Source: Leifsonia aquatica H1aii
GTDB taxonomy: Bacteria; Actinomycetota; Actinomycetes; Actinomycetales; Microbacteriaceae
Assembly: GCF_000633535.1 (NCBI RefSeq)
Contig: NZ_AYMR01000007.1
Coordinates: 248,001-312,000 of the forward strand
Length of the DNA stretch: 64,000 bases
Direction of reading: 5' to 3'
Positions 10,199-20,222 of the stretch are shown here, piece after piece. The translations under genes were made by a program, and so were the position numbers. The notes under the pieces are model-generated. The model did no database searches and had not been told where the DNA came from. It was given only the letters and a program-made list of their open reading frames with translations. How positions within the stretch are numbered: the stretch's first letter is position 1; each line of letters starts with the position of its first letter.

Positions 10199-11226
10199 AG
10201 CCGTCCGGGCTCGCCTCGGTGAGCATCGAGGTCGGTTTCCGTGCGGCCGCGGCGGTCGCGGTCCCCCTGCTGCTGCTGTGGTGGGCCGGGCGACTGGACC
10301 TGGCCGCATACGCCACCTTCGGTGCCTTCACCGCGTTGTACGGCCGCAACGAGCCGTATCGGCTGCGCATCCGGAGCGTCTCCGTCGCCGGCCTCGCGCT
10401 GCTCGCCAGTATCGCGCTCGGGGTGTGGCTGGCCGTGTTGGGCGAGCCGCTCGGTCTGCTGGCGATCGCCCTCGTGGTCATCGTCGCCGGCGGGACGCTG
10501 TTCGTGACCGCACTCCAGCTCCTGCCCGCCCAGCCGCTCTTCTTCGTCTTCGCGCTCCTGGTGTGCGCGAACATCCCCACCGCCGGCGTGGACGCCTGGC
10601 CGCGGATCGGGCTCGCCGCCGTCGTCGCCACCTTCTCGTGGGCGCTCACGATGTCGGGCTGGCTGGTGCGACGGCTCGCCGGCGACCGGCGTTCCGCCCT
10701 GCTCAAGGAGCTGCGCAGGCGCCCCGCGGTCGACCGCACGGTCCTCCGCGATCCGCGCGTCTGGCTGACGGTCGCCCAGAACGTCGTCGGCGTGCTCCTC
10801 GCCGGCGGGGCCGCCCTCGTCTTCGGGCTCGGCCACGCGTACTGGGCGGTGGTGAGCCTGGTGGCCGTCATCCCGCCCGCTCGCGCGGCGCACTCGATCT
10901 CGCGGTCGCTGCACCGCATCATCGGAACGATCGTCGGCGTGGCGGTGACGGCCGCGTTGCTCTTCTGGTCGCCCCCGGCGCTCGTGGTGATCCTCGTGAT
11001 CGTCGTGTGCCAGTTCTTCGCCGAGATGCTCGTCGGCCGCCATTACGGATCGGCCCTGGTCTTCATCACCCCGATGGCGCTCGCCGTGTCGCATCTCGCG
11101 AGCCCCGCCCCGCTGGAGACCCTGGTCATCGACCGCGTGCTGGAGACGGTGCTCGGCGCCGGCATCGGCATCGTGCTCGTCCTGCTCGCCCGTGCGCTCG
11201 AACGGGCGAGGGGCCTCGCCGCGTAG
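10195..11226 (+). CDS. FUSC-like aromatic acid exporter family membrane protein
   Basis: The 343-residue protein begins at a GTG that overlaps the pcrA stop (GTGA), indicating translational coupling. It has two blocks of hydrophobic segments (about 10-155 and 195-335) separated by an arginine-rich cytoplasmic stretch. The motif YWAVVSLVAVIPP at about residue 220 is typical of the FUSC/YccS fold. Such proteins are proposed to export aromatic acids or other compounds, but no substrate is indicated here. Its pairing with a DNA helicase has no obvious functional meaning. Confidence 0.75.
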   Translation: MKPSGLASVSIEVGFRAAAAVAVPLLLLWWAGRLDLAAYATFGAFTALYGRNEPYRLRIRSVSVAGLALLASIALGVWLAVLGEPLGLLAIALVVIVAGGTLFVTALQLLPAQPLFFVFALLVCANIPTAGVDAWPRIGLAAVVATFSWALTMSGWLVRRLAGDRRSALLKELRRRPAVDRTVLRDPRVWLTVAQNVVGVLLAGGAALVFGLGHAYWAVVSLVAVIPPARAAHSISRSLHRIIGTIVGVAVTAALLFWSPPALVVILVIVVCQFFAEMLVGRHYGSALVFITPMALAVSHLASPAPLETLVIDRVLETVLGAGIGIVLVLLARALERARGLAA

Positions 11227-11237
11227 CGGTCGCGGCG

Positions 11238-12098
11238 CTACCGCCCGGAGGCTCCTGCACGTGCGCCGGCCGCGGCGCGCTCCTCGCGCACCAGCCGCTG
11301 CACCCGGCGGAGGTAGGCGTCGCGGGGTGCGTGCCGGAGTCGCTGCGGCACCCGGGGGTACCAGCGGGCCAACCGGTGCATCCACCGCTCGTACCGTCGT
11401 CGCCGCTCGTCGTCCCACGGGAGCCGGAAGGCCTCGCGGACGGCGGCCGGCAGCAGCCCGGCCGTCACCAGGCGGGCGTCCGGCAGCAGGAGGCGGATCC
11501 ACAGGGGGACGTTGCGCGGGTAGAGGATCTGCCGGGCGAGCGCGCGGGTCGCGTCCCCGACCTCCAACCGGCCGAGCATCGCGTCCCAGTAGTCGTCGAA
11601 CGCGGCGCGAGTGGGCGGCCAGCTCGACGGTGGGATCTGCAGGTTCGCGCCGAGGCGGACGTACTCCTGGTAGACGCCTTCCTGTTCCGCCGGGCTGAGC
11701 GAGCCGAACACCCGTTCGTGCAGGTCCATCATCGTACGGTAGAGGGTGGCCGCCACCCACAGCTGCAGCGCGGGGTCGTAGGCGTTGTAGGCCGGTCCGG
11801 TCCCGTCGGCGTCGGCGCGCACCGGCGCGTGCGCCCGGTTCACCCGGCGCCGGACGACCGCGAAATCGTCGGGTGAGGCGAAGGCGGCCGCGCACATGAA
11901 CGTCATCGTGGCGTGCAGACGATCCATGGCCCGTTCGGCGAAGTCGCTGTGCTCGACCACACCGCGCCCGACGGCGGGCAGTGCGACCTGCAGGAGCAGC
12001 GCCCGCCCGCCGCCGATGAGCGGCAGCACCTCGGCGGCGACGACCCGCAGGTCGACCGGTGCGGTCGCCGTCCCCGGGCTCCGTGTTCGCTTCACCAC
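11238..12098 (-). CDS. Oxygenase MpaB family protein (DUF2236)
   Basis: The 286-residue protein fits the DUF2236/MpaB-like family: GGGRALLLQVALPAVGRGVVEHSDF near the start, then the conserved helix with VRADADGTGPAYNAYDPALQLWVAATL, where histidines bind haem b in characterised latex-clearing-type relatives. The family includes latex clearing protein and mycotoxin or lipid oxygenases; the substrate here is unknown. It starts at GTG and lies 48 bases downstream of the surface-protein gene on the same strand, so cotranscription is possible. Confidence 0.78.
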   Translation of the reverse strand: MVKRTRSPGTATAPVDLRVVAAEVLPLIGGGRALLLQVALPAVGRGVVEHSDFAERAMDRLHATMTFMCAAAFASPDDFAVVRRRVNRAHAPVRADADGTGPAYNAYDPALQLWVAATLYRTMMDLHERVFGSLSPAEQEGVYQEYVRLGANLQIPPSSWPPTRAAFDDYWDAMLGRLEVGDATRALARQILYPRNVPLWIRLLLPDARLVTAGLLPAAVREAFRLPWDDERRRRYERWMHRLARWYPRVPQRLRHAPRDAYLRRVQRLVREERAAAGARAGASGR

Positions 12099-12146
12099 AC
12101 GGCCATCCTGCCCGGGGACTCTGCGAGAGTGCGCAACGGACGGCGC

Positions 12147-13643
12147 TCATGCGCTGTGCGCTCCGTGCCGCATCCGCCGTGAGCGAGCGCCGCGGGTCCC
12201 CGTCACCACCGCCGCGAGACCGAGACCCGCCGAGGCGACGGCGGCGGTCGCCCATCCGAGTGCGGAGACGGGATCCGCGCCGGTCCGTGCCAGCGCCGTC
12301 GCCGGGGCGGCGCCCACCGGCGCAACCGGGGCAGGAACGGGGACCGGCAGCACCTGCGTGATCTCGGACGCCACTCCGAACGTCGAGCGCCAGGGCCGTA
12401 CCCGTTCGCCGCCCCGATCGGGTGTCAGTCGTTCGGGGTCGATCCGTTCGACCCACACGTAGTACCCCGGCGCGGTCAGGACGCAGGATGGCGTCTCCGC
12501 GTCGCCGACGCCGGCCACGACGGTCTCGACGGTGCACGCGATCGGCGCGCCCTCCGGCGCGGACTCCGCCGGCTCGATCGGCTCCGCGAACGGCCCGAGA
12601 AGCGTGCTCTCCACGATGACCTCGACGGGCAGGAAGCCGTCGTCGGAGGCGTGCACGCCCCAGGTCGGGAGCAGCCCCTCGCCGCTGTCGACCGAGACCC
12701 GCAGCAGGTCCGTGATCCGGTCGCCGACGGTGGCGGTCGCCGTGCTCGTTCGTGTCTCCACCCGGGGCTGGAACGGCAATGGCGACGGACCGGCGACACT
12801 CGCGCCCGCGCTCGCCGTCGTGCTCGCGGGGACCGCCATCAGCAGGGACTGCACATCCGAGCGTGGCACGGCGATCCGGAGCCCGGTGCCGTAGGGCAGC
12901 CGGTCGAGGGTGGCCGTCGCGAGCACGGACACGCTCGCCTCCTGCCCGCTCGGGACGATGGCGATGTCGCGACCGGTCTCGATCGTCGCCGTGGTGCTGC
13001 CGTCGGCGAAGCGGGCACCCGTGAGCACGACGTCGGCGGAGTGGGCGGCCGCGGGAAGCAGCTCGCTTCCGGAGAGGCGGTCGGCGGTGACCTCGACGCG
13101 CACACGCCCCGGTCCGGTCTCGGCGAGCTCGACCACCGCCTCCGCACGCACGGAGGTCGTTGCGAGACGCGCGGACTCCTCCGCCATGGAGTGGGCCAGC
13201 GCGAGGACCGCCGCGGCCTCGCCTCCCGCCCGCGCCGCGTAGCTCTCCGGCGTATGGCCGTTCAGGCCCGAGACCATCCAGGTGGCGATCTGCCCGGCGG
13301 CCGCGGTCATCCGGTCGTCCGTGCCCGCCCACGTCCGCGAGATGTATGCGAGCCGAGCGGCCTGCTCCTCGGAGAACCAGCCGAGCGCGTCTCCGTCGGT
13401 GTAGTCGAGTTCGTGGCCGGTCGGACTCTGCCGGCCCGCGTTGAGGCAGAACCCCTGCGCCCCGTCGTCCAGCCGATAGGTGCCGAGCCACCAGCCGTCC
13501 GCCGAGAGGTAGCCCGGCCCGTGCCCGATACCGGTCAGCGCCTGAGCCCCGGCGGAAGGGACGAGGGCCTGGAGGACGCCCAGGAAGACGGCCAGTCCGG
13601 AGAGGGCCGCAGCGGTGAGGAGATGATTGATGCGGTGTGTCAT
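12147..13643 (-). CDS. Sortase-anchored thioester-domain surface protein
   Basis: The 498-residue protein has a signal peptide (about 1-33, ending SAGAQA), then a thioester (TQXA-like) domain with FCLNAG (Cys66) and GQIATW (Gln118), the residues expected to form an internal Cys-Gln thioester. A long beta-rich stalk follows. The C-terminal sorting signal is LARTG at 451-455, a hydrophobic segment, and an RSRRMRHG tail. Such domains attach covalently to host or environmental surfaces in Gram-positive pili and adhesins. LAxTG rather than LPxTG suggests a class E sortase, which is not encoded in this window. ATG 13643 is preceded by AAGG at about 8 bases. Confidence 0.8.
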   Translation of the reverse strand: MTHRINHLLTAAALSGLAVFLGVLQALVPSAGAQALTGIGHGPGYLSADGWWLGTYRLDDGAQGFCLNAGRQSPTGHELDYTDGDALGWFSEEQAARLAYISRTWAGTDDRMTAAAGQIATWMVSGLNGHTPESYAARAGGEAAAVLALAHSMAEESARLATTSVRAEAVVELAETGPGRVRVEVTADRLSGSELLPAAAHSADVVLTGARFADGSTTATIETGRDIAIVPSGQEASVSVLATATLDRLPYGTGLRIAVPRSDVQSLLMAVPASTTASAGASVAGPSPLPFQPRVETRTSTATATVGDRITDLLRVSVDSGEGLLPTWGVHASDDGFLPVEVIVESTLLGPFAEPIEPAESAPEGAPIACTVETVVAGVGDAETPSCVLTAPGYYVWVERIDPERLTPDRGGERVRPWRSTFGVASEITQVLPVPVPAPVAPVGAAPATALARTGADPVSALGWATAAVASAGLGLAAVVTGTRGARSRRMRHGAHSA

Positions 13644-13770
13644 GACCACCACCTTCGCCGGGTGGACGGCGGCAGCGGCGGGTTCCGCGAAACCGGTGGA
13701 GACTGCGGACTCGGGGCGATCTGGGGAGAACGTGACGCCTCCCGTTTACGGGTCGCACAGTCGGAGGCGC

Positions 13771-13776
13771 TAAAGT
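13771..13776 (+). promoter_or_regulatory. Putative -10 element TAAAGT upstream of sucCD
   Basis: The 243-base region between the divergent surface-protein and sucC genes carries TAAAGT about 110 bases before the sucC start, with a second candidate TATTCT at 13808-13813. Neither has a convincing -35. This region should contain promoters in both directions. Confidence 0.4.
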
Positions 13777-13886
13777 TCTCACTGGCGAATTTATCTCGGC
13801 GTCGAGCTATTCTCTCGCGCCGACCGCCAGCAGATGACGACCGGAATCGCCACAGCGAGCCCGGACCAGCAGCGGATTGGATAACC

Positions 13887-15050
13887 GTGGATCTATACGA
13901 ATACCAGGCCAGAGACCTGTTCGAGAAGTACGGGGTCCCGGTACTTCCGGGCATCGTCGCAGACACCCCGGAGGAGGTGCGCGCCGCCTCCGAGAAGCTC
14001 GGCGGGGTGACCGTCGTGAAGGCACAGGTCAAGGTCGGTGGGCGCGGCAAGGCCGGTGGCGTCAAGGTCGCCAAGAACCCGGACGAGGCCGAGGCCGCGG
14101 CACGCTCCATCCTGGGGCTGGACATCAAGGGCCACGTGGTCCGTCGCGTGATGGTCGCCGGTGGCGCGCGCATCGCGCGCGAGTTCTACTTCTCGGTGCT
14201 CCTCGACCGGGCCAACCGCTCCTACCTGTCGCTGACCAGCGTCGAGGGCGGCATGGAGATCGAGCAGCTCGCCGTCGAGAAGCCGGAGGCGCTCGCCCGC
14301 ATCGAGGTCGACCCCCGCGGCGGCCTCGACATCGCGAAGGCCACCGAGATCGCGAAGGCCGCCGGATTCCCGGACGAGCTGGTCGCGAAGGTCGCCGACG
14401 TGTTCGTGAAGCTCTACGCCGTGTACACCGGCGAAGACGCCACCCTCGTGGAGGTGAACCCGCTCGTCCTCACGGAGGAGGGAGACATCATCGCCCTCGA
14501 CGGCAAGGTCACCCTCGACGAGAACGCCGCGTTCCGCCACCCCGAGCACGAGGCTCTCGAGGACAAGGACGCCGCCGACCCGCTCGAGGCCAAGGCCAAA
14601 GCGTCCGACCTCAACTACGTCAAGCTCGACGGCGAGGTCGGCATCATCGGCAACGGCGCGGGCCTGGTCATGTCGACCCTCGACGTCGTCGCGTACGCCG
14701 GCGAGAACCACCAGGGCGTCAAGCCCGCCAACTTCCTCGACATCGGCGGCGGCGCCTCGGCCGAGGTCATGGCGGCCGGACTGGACGTCATCCTGAACGA
14801 CCCGCAGGTCAAGAGCGTGTTCGTGAACGTCTTCGGCGGCATCACCGCCTGCGACGCCGTCGCGAACGGCATCGTCAAGGCGCTCGAGATCCTCGGCACC
14901 GAGGCGAACAAGCCGCTGGTCGTGCGTCTCGACGGCAACAACGTCGAGGAGGGCCGCCGCATCCTCACCGAGGCGAACCACCCGCTGGTCACCCTCGCAC
15001 TCACCATGGACGAAGGCGCCGACAAGGCCGCCGAGCTGGCTGCGAAGTAA
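13887..15050 (+). CDS. sucC: Succinyl-CoA synthetase beta subunit (ADP-forming)
   Basis: This 387-residue subunit carries the ATP-grasp nucleotide site and, with SucD, converts succinyl-CoA to succinate in the TCA cycle with substrate-level phosphorylation. The N-terminus [22 protein letters not shown] and the glycine-rich [19 protein letters not shown] segment are diagnostic. [11 protein letters not shown] and [13 protein letters not shown] mark the C-terminal flavodoxin-like domain. The GTG at 13887 fits the family N-terminus exactly, although its ribosome binding site is weak. sucD follows after 14 bases. Confidence 0.96.
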   Translation: MDLYEYQARDLFEKYGVPVLPGIVADTPEEVRAASEKLGGVTVVKAQVKVGGRGKAGGVKVAKNPDEAEAAARSILGLDIKGHVVRRVMVAGGARIAREFYFSVLLDRANRSYLSLTSVEGGMEIEQLAVEKPEALARIEVDPRGGLDIAKATEIAKAAGFPDELVAKVADVFVKLYAVYTGEDATLVEVNPLVLTEEGDIIALDGKVTLDENAAFRHPEHEALEDKDAADPLEAKAKASDLNYVKLDGEVGIIGNGAGLVMSTLDVVAYAGENHQGVKPANFLDIGGGASAEVMAAGLDVILNDPQVKSVFVNVFGGITACDAVANGIVKALEILGTEANKPLVVRLDGNNVEEGRRILTEANHPLVTLALTMDEGADKAAELAAK

Positions 15051-15064
15051 GGGCGCGATACAGA

Positions 15065-15952
15065 ATGTCTATCTTCCTCAACAAGGACTCCAAGGTCATC
15101 GTCCAGGGCATCACCGGCGGCGAGGGCACCAAGCACACCGCGCTGATGCTGAAGGCCGGCACGAATGTCGTCGGTGGCGTGAACGCCCGCAAGGCCGGCA
15201 CCACGGTCACCCACGGCGACGTCGAGCTGCCGGTGTTCGGCACCGTCGTCGAGGCGATCGAGAAGACCGGCGCGGACGTGTCGATCATCTTCGTCCCGCC
15301 GGCGTTCGCCAAGGACGCGATGGTCGAGGCCATCGACGCCGAGATCCCGCTGCTCGTCGTCATCACCGAGGGCATCCCGGTGCAGGACTCCGCCGAGGCG
15401 TGGGCCTACGCCAAGGAGAAGGGCAACAAGACCCGGATCATCGGCCCGAACTGCCCCGGCATCATCACCCCGGGCGAGTCGCTGGTCGGCATCACCCCGG
15501 CGACGATCACCGGCAAGGGCCCGATCGGCCTCGTCTCCAAGTCGGGCACCCTGACCTACCAGATGATGTACGAGCTGCGCGACCTGGGCTTCTCGACCGC
15601 CATCGGCATCGGCGGCGACCCGATCATCGGGACCACCCACATCGACGCGCTCGCCGCGTTCGAGGCCGACCCGGAGACCAAGGCGATCGTCATGATCGGC
15701 GAGATCGGCGGCGACGCCGAGGAGCGCGCGGCCGACTTCATCAAGGCCAACGTCACCAAGCCGGTCGTCGGCTACGTGGCGGGCTTCACCGCGCCCGAGG
15801 GCAAGACGATGGGCCACGCCGGCGCCATCGTCTCCGGCTCGGCCGGCACGGCGCAGGCCAAGAAGGAGGCCCTCGAGGCCGCCGGCGTGAAGGTCGGCAA
15901 GACGCCGTCCGAGACCGCCGCTCTGCTGCGCGAGGTGTACGCGGCGCTCTGA
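15065..15952 (+). CDS. sucD: Succinyl-CoA synthetase alpha subunit
   Basis: This 295-residue subunit binds CoA in its N-terminal Rossmann domain ([15 protein letters not shown]) and carries the phosphorylated histidine in [10 protein letters not shown] (His251). [12 protein letters not shown] is the conserved central motif. It pairs with SucC encoded just upstream. An AAGGG at 15049-15053 precedes the ATG. A strong hairpin follows the stop codon. Confidence 0.96.
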   Translation: MSIFLNKDSKVIVQGITGGEGTKHTALMLKAGTNVVGGVNARKAGTTVTHGDVELPVFGTVVEAIEKTGADVSIIFVPPAFAKDAMVEAIDAEIPLLVVITEGIPVQDSAEAWAYAKEKGNKTRIIGPNCPGIITPGESLVGITPATITGKGPIGLVSKSGTLTYQMMYELRDLGFSTAIGIGGDPIIGTTHIDALAAFEADPETKAIVMIGEIGGDAEERAADFIKANVTKPVVGYVAGFTAPEGKTMGHAGAIVSGSAGTAQAKKEALEAAGVKVGKTPSETAALLREVYAAL

Positions 15953-15979
15953 GCCGCGGCGCCGCGGCGCACGCACGAC

Positions 15980-16016
15980 CGGAGAGGCCGGATCCCTGGA
16001 GGGTCCGGCCTCTCCG
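15980..16016 (+). terminator. Hairpin terminator after sucCD
   Basis: A 13-bp perfect stem (15980-15992 with 16004-16016) encloses an 11-base loop, 28 bases after the sucD stop. There is no U tract. Confidence 0.75.
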
Positions 16017-16159
16017 CGTGTCCGCCCCGCCCGACCGGGTCGCCGCCGGCAGCACCCGGTCGCCGCGTCGTCCGGTGAACAGCCCTCTGACGCTGCGCAC
16101 GCACCCGGCGCTACAGTGAGCACGATCCGAGCTGTATCCGTCCGGACGAAGGGGCCGCC

Positions 16160-17560
16160 ATGCCGCGATCGACCAACGCCGACCTGCTGAAGCGCGTCGC
16201 CGCCCTGGAGGCGGAGAACGCCGCACTGCGCGACGAGCTGGGCGACGCCTCGACCACGCCCGACGCCGCAGCGGCCGCATCGGCATCGGCATCGGCCCCC
16301 CGCCGTCCGCACGGACGCAGCTGGGCCTGGACGCTGCTCGCGACGGTGCTCATCGTGATCGGCGCGATCCTCGCCCCGGTCGCCGTCGTCGCGTCCTGGG
16401 CGAAGGCGCAGCTGACGGACACGCAGAGCTTCGTCGACACGTACGCCCCGCTGTCCCACAACGCCTCGGTGCAGGCCTACGTCACCGACCAGGCCGTGAA
16501 GGTGATCCAGGAGAACGTCGACATCCCCCAGGTGACGTCCCAGGTCGTCGACGGCATCACCGAGCTCGGCACCGGTCCCGTGGCGACCAAGGCGCTGGAG
16601 GCGCTGAAGGGTCCGCTCGCCCAGGGGATCGTCTCGCTGGTCCACACCACGATCGCGAACTTCGTCTCGTCCGATGCGTTCTCCCAGGTGTGGGAGGAGG
16701 CGCTGCGGACCACCCACGCGCAGCTGATCGCCACCATGCAGAACGACCCGAAGGCGGCGGTCGCGGTCGGGTCGGACGGCTCCGTCGGCGTGCAGCTCGG
16801 CCCGATCATCGACCGGGTCAAGCAGCTGCTGGTCGATCAGGGCCTCACCTTCGCCTCCCAGATCCCGACGATCGACCGGACGATCACGATCGCGCAGAAC
16901 TCCTCGATCCCGACGATCCAGCTGTTCTACGGGGTGGCGGTCGCCGCCGGCGCCTGGTTGATCTGGATCTCGCTCGCCTTCCTCGTCCTCGGAGTCGTCG
17001 TCGCGCGCCGGCGGTCGCTCGCCCTGGTCTGGGCCGCCGTGGCGCTCGCCCTGTCGATGGTGGTGGTCGTGGCCGGGATCGGCATCGGGCGGCTGGTGTT
17101 CGTGGGCTCGGTGTCGCCGTCGCTCCTGCCTGCGGCGGTCGCGGACACCATCTACCGCACGCTGACGACCGCCATGCAGGACACCGGCGTGGCCGTCCTG
17201 GTGCTGGCGATCGTGGTCGCCCTGGTGGGCTGGTACTCCGGGCCGTTCGCCGTCCCACGCAGACTCCGCGGGTTCTTCGGGGCGGGCGTCACCTGGGTGC
17301 GCGAGTCGGCCGAGCGGCACGGCATCAGCACGGGACGCACGGGCGAGTGGATCTACGCCCAGCGGGTGCTGCTGCGCGTCCTGGTCGCGCTGATCGCCGC
17401 CGCGCTCGTGCTCTTCGTCCGTCCGCTCACCACGCCGCTCATCGTGTGGACCCTGGTCGTCTCGGCCCTCGTGATCGCGGTGCTGGAGCTCGTCCAGCGC
17501 CCCGTCATCACGGTGCCGGAGAACGCGGGCGACGACACACCGGTGATGACCGTCTCCTGA
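16160..17560 (+). CDS. Hypothetical multi-pass membrane protein with N-terminal coiled coil
   Basis: The 466-residue protein opens with a leucine-zipper-like stretch (DLLKRVAALEAENAALRDEL), then an Ala/Ser-rich linker, a membrane segment at about 55-80, a large loop of about 180 residues rich in amphipathic helices, three or four membrane segments (about 255-355) and two more near 395-440. I do not recognise a functional family; similar proteins are common in Microbacteriaceae. TACAGT at 16112-16117 is a possible -10, and AAGGGG at 16149-16154 is a ribosome binding site. Confidence 0.75.
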   Translation: MPRSTNADLLKRVAALEAENAALRDELGDASTTPDAAAAASASASAPRRPHGRSWAWTLLATVLIVIGAILAPVAVVASWAKAQLTDTQSFVDTYAPLSHNASVQAYVTDQAVKVIQENVDIPQVTSQVVDGITELGTGPVATKALEALKGPLAQGIVSLVHTTIANFVSSDAFSQVWEEALRTTHAQLIATMQNDPKAAVAVGSDGSVGVQLGPIIDRVKQLLVDQGLTFASQIPTIDRTITIAQNSSIPTIQLFYGVAVAAGAWLIWISLAFLVLGVVVARRRSLALVWAAVALALSMVVVVAGIGIGRLVFVGSVSPSLLPAAVADTIYRTLTTAMQDTGVAVLVLAIVVALVGWYSGPFAVPRRLRGFFGAGVTWVRESAERHGISTGRTGEWIYAQRVLLRVLVALIAAALVLFVRPLTTPLIVWTLVVSALVIAVLELVQRPVITVPENAGDDTPVMTVS

Positions 17561-17599
17561 CCGCCGAAGTGTCGCGGACGGGCGGCGGTCGGCGCCCGG

Positions 17600-17605
17600 T
17601 AGGCT
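17600..17605 (+). promoter_or_regulatory. -10 element TAGGCT before the DUF6350 gene
   Basis: The hexamer ends 10 bases before the ATG at 17616, so the mRNA is leaderless or nearly so. No ribosome binding site is visible. Confidence 0.55.
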
Positions 17606-17615
17606 CCATCCGGTC

Positions 17616-18872
17616 ATGAATCGCACAACCGTCGCCCTGCTCGCCGCACTGGAGGCGGTCATCGTGGCCGCGATCGGCCTCGCGATCGCGGTGGTCCCGC
17701 TGACGATCCTCTGGGCTGCGCAGTATCAGCTCGGCGCCGACTGGCTCGTCGTCTGGCGCGCCGCGGCGGACATCTGGCTGGTGGGACACGGGACGAACCT
17801 GACCGTCGCGCTCGACCCGCAGACGGTGGCGACGCTCGGGCTCCCGGGAGCCGGGACGCCGTTCCAGGTGACCATCGCCCTGCTCGGTTTCGCCGTCCTG
17901 ACGGCCGGACTCGGTGTGCGCACGGGTTCCCGTGCCGCCGAGACACCGTTCCGGCTGACGGGTGCGCTGAGCGCTCTCGCCGCCTTCGCCGCGATCGCGG
18001 TGCTCGTCACTCTGACGGCGGGAAGCGCGCCGGTGCGGCCGTCCGTGTGGCAGGGGATCGTCCTCCCGCCGTTCGTCTACGCCGTCGGGATCGCGATCGG
18101 CTTCGGATTCGCGGCCCTGCGCTCGGGGCGCTCCGGCGCCGAGGCGGGCGGCGCCGACGACGGCCCCCGACCCGCCGCAGTGGCCCCGTTGCTCCGCGCG
18201 GCGCGCGAACGGCTCGCCGCCGTGCCGGTGCTCTGGCGGTCCGCCGCCCTGGGGGCCGTCCGTGCCGGCTCCTCCGCCACCGCGATCGTGATCGGAGCGG
18301 CCGCCCTCATCCTGACGCTGCTGATCGTCGGCAACTACGGCACGATCATCACGATGTACGAGCAGCTGCAGGCCGGCGCGGTCGGCGGAATCGCGCTCAC
18401 CCTGGGCCAGCTGGCGTTCCTGCCCAATCTGGTGATCTGGATGGCGTCGTGGCTCGTCGGGCCGGGCTTCGCGATCGGCACCGGATCCTCCGTCAGCCCG
18501 ATCGGGACGGCCCTCGGGCCGGTGCCGGCGCTCCCGCTGTTCGGCGTGATCCCGCCGGGCGGGTTCGCCTTCGGCCTGGTCGGCATCGTCGTGCCCCTAC
18601 TCGCCGGCTTCCTCTCCGCGGTGCTCCTGCGCTCCCGTGCCGGACGGCTCCTCCCGGAGGGCGCGCTCGGGCTCTTGGCCACCGCCGTCGGGATCGGTAT
18701 CGTTGCGGGCATCGAGCTCGGACTGCTGGCCTGGTGGTCCTCCGGTGCGCTCGGCCCCGGCCGGCTGCACGACGTGGGGCCGAACCCGTGGCTGGTCGGT
18801 GCGATCGCGGCGGCGGAGGTCGCCGTCGCGGCGGTCATCGGGCTCCTGGCGGGAGGGCGGACGCGCAGATGA
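17616..18872 (+). CDS. DUF6350 family integral membrane protein
   Basis: The 418-residue protein has about ten hydrophobic segments and the DUF6350 landmarks ILWAAQYQLGADWLVVWRAAADIWLVGHG near residues 30-60 and the FGVIPPGGFAFGLVGIVVPLLAG region. The family is found in actinobacteria, often next to purN/purH as here; some members are annotated as cell-division protein PerM, but the function here is unproven. It overlaps the ThrE gene by 4 bases (ATGA), and purN follows, so the three genes form a compact same-strand block. Confidence 0.8.
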   Translation: MNRTTVALLAALEAVIVAAIGLAIAVVPLTILWAAQYQLGADWLVVWRAAADIWLVGHGTNLTVALDPQTVATLGLPGAGTPFQVTIALLGFAVLTAGLGVRTGSRAAETPFRLTGALSALAAFAAIAVLVTLTAGSAPVRPSVWQGIVLPPFVYAVGIAIGFGFAALRSGRSGAEAGGADDGPRPAAVAPLLRAARERLAAVPVLWRSAALGAVRAGSSATAIVIGAAALILTLLIVGNYGTIITMYEQLQAGAVGGIALTLGQLAFLPNLVIWMASWLVGPGFAIGTGSSVSPIGTALGPVPALPLFGVIPPGGFAFGLVGIVVPLLAGFLSAVLLRSRAGRLLPEGALGLLATAVGIGIVAGIELGLLAWWSSGALGPGRLHDVGPNPWLVGAIAAAEVAVAAVIGLLAGGRTRR

Positions 18873-20191
18873 GCCTCTGGCCTCCGCGGTTCCGCCTCCC
18901 GAGGCTCACCCTCCGTCGGCGGTCCGTGGACGCGGAGCAGGTGGTCGAGACCCCGTCCGCCCAGCTCCAGGAGTTCCTCGTGCTGCTCGGCAGCGCCCTG
19001 CTGGCCGTCGGAACCGCCTCCACGGACATCCAGCACACCCTGACCAGGGTCGCGGTCGCGCTGGGATCGCCGAAGGCCAGCCTCATCGTCTTCCCGACCC
19101 TGATCTTCGTCGGGATGCCCGGGGAGACGCAGACCCGGTTCGAGGTGGCGATGCCCACCGGGGGAGAGGTGCGGTTCGACCGTGCCGCGCGGGTCTACGG
19201 GATCGTGGACCGCGCACTGGCCGGCACGATCTCGGCCGCGGACGGGATCACGGCCGTGCAGGAGGTCGTCGCCGCCAAGCCACGCTTCACCCGCTGGGTG
19301 CGCGTGCTGGGGCACGGGCTCGCCTCCGCGGGGGTCGCCCTCGTCCTGCTCGGCGCCGAGACGACGAGCATGCTCTACGCGCTCGCGCTCGGGATGCTGG
19401 TCGGCGCCGCGAAGCTGCTCGTGCGGCCCGGCACCTACGCCGCGATCCTCCTCCCCGTTGCGACCGCCTTCCTGCTGGCCCTGGTGGTCTTCGCCCTCGG
19501 CAAGACGGTGGTCGTCGGAGAGCCGCTGCAGGTGCTCATCCCGCCCCTGGTCACTCTGCTGCCGGGGGCACTGCTGACCACCGGCATCCAGGAGCTGGCC
19601 GCCGGCGACATGGTCGCCGGCGCGAGCCGGCTCGTCTCCGGCATCGCCCAGCTGGGCTTCCTCGCGATCGGGATCCTCGCCGCGCTCACGATCACCGGGG
19701 TCCCCGCCTCGGCCGCGCTGCTGAGCACCCAGCCGCCGCTCGGTGCGTTCCAGCCCTGGGCCGGGGTCGTCCTGTTCTCCGTCGGGATCTTCCTGTACTA
19801 CTGCGGGCCCCGGCGCTCCCTGTACTTCCTGACCCTGGTCCTGCTGGTCGCCTACGGCGGTCAGCTGCTGGGGGCGGTGCTGATGGGCAACGTCTTCAGC
19901 GGGTTCTTCGGGGCGTTCGCACTGACCGTGGTCGCCTATCTGGTCCAGTCGGTGCCCGGTGCCCCACCGGCGGTGGTCTGCTTCCTGCCGGCGTTCTGGT
20001 TGCTGGTCCCGGGGGCGACCGGCCTGATCCGGCTCACCCAGAGCGCCACCGGTGTCGACTTCGACGCCAGCAGCATCCCGAACCTCCTGGGCTCGATCGT
20101 GTCCATCGCGCTCGGCGTGCTCGTCGGGACGGCGCTCTTCCGCCAGATCTACACCATCGCCCCCGCCCGCTGGCGGCTCCGGCTGGTCTGA
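18869..20191 (+). CDS. ThrE family threonine/serine exporter (fused ThrP/ThrE-type domains)
   Basis: The 440-residue protein contains both halves of the ThrE family: an N-terminal cytoplasmic domain with LLGSALLAVGTASTDIQHTLTRVA, four to five membrane segments, then a second five-segment domain (from about residue 290). Corynebacterium ThrE exports L-threonine and L-serine. The PGALLTTGIQELAAGDMVAGASRL motif joins the halves as expected. Its start codon overlaps the stop of the DUF6350 gene. The substrate is assigned from family membership only. Confidence 0.87.
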   Translation: MSLWPPRFRLPRLTLRRRSVDAEQVVETPSAQLQEFLVLLGSALLAVGTASTDIQHTLTRVAVALGSPKASLIVFPTLIFVGMPGETQTRFEVAMPTGGEVRFDRAARVYGIVDRALAGTISAADGITAVQEVVAAKPRFTRWVRVLGHGLASAGVALVLLGAETTSMLYALALGMLVGAAKLLVRPGTYAAILLPVATAFLLALVVFALGKTVVVGEPLQVLIPPLVTLLPGALLTTGIQELAAGDMVAGASRLVSGIAQLGFLAIGILAALTITGVPASAALLSTQPPLGAFQPWAGVVLFSVGIFLYYCGPRRSLYFLTLVLLVAYGGQLLGAVLMGNVFSGFFGAFALTVVAYLVQSVPGAPPAVVCFLPAFWLLVPGATGLIRLTQSATGVDFDASSIPNLLGSIVSIALGVLVGTALFRQIYTIAPARWRLRLV

Positions 20192-20210
20192 CTGCTCATC
20201 CGAGCGCCGG

Positions 20211-20216
20211 TAGGCT
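20211..20216 (+). promoter_or_regulatory. -10 element TAGGCT for a leaderless purN mRNA
   Basis: TAGGCT ends 6 bases before the GTG at 20223, placing the predicted transcript start on the initiation codon. Confidence 0.62.
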
Positions 20217-20222
20217 GGTCGC

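Noticed and set aside
5947-10309. Very long open frame on the minus strand antisense to pcrA and the glycerophosphodiesterase gene
   Set aside because: Only its final part (5108-5905) encodes a recognisable protein. The rest is arginine- and aspartate-rich translation expected from the opposite strand of high-GC genes.
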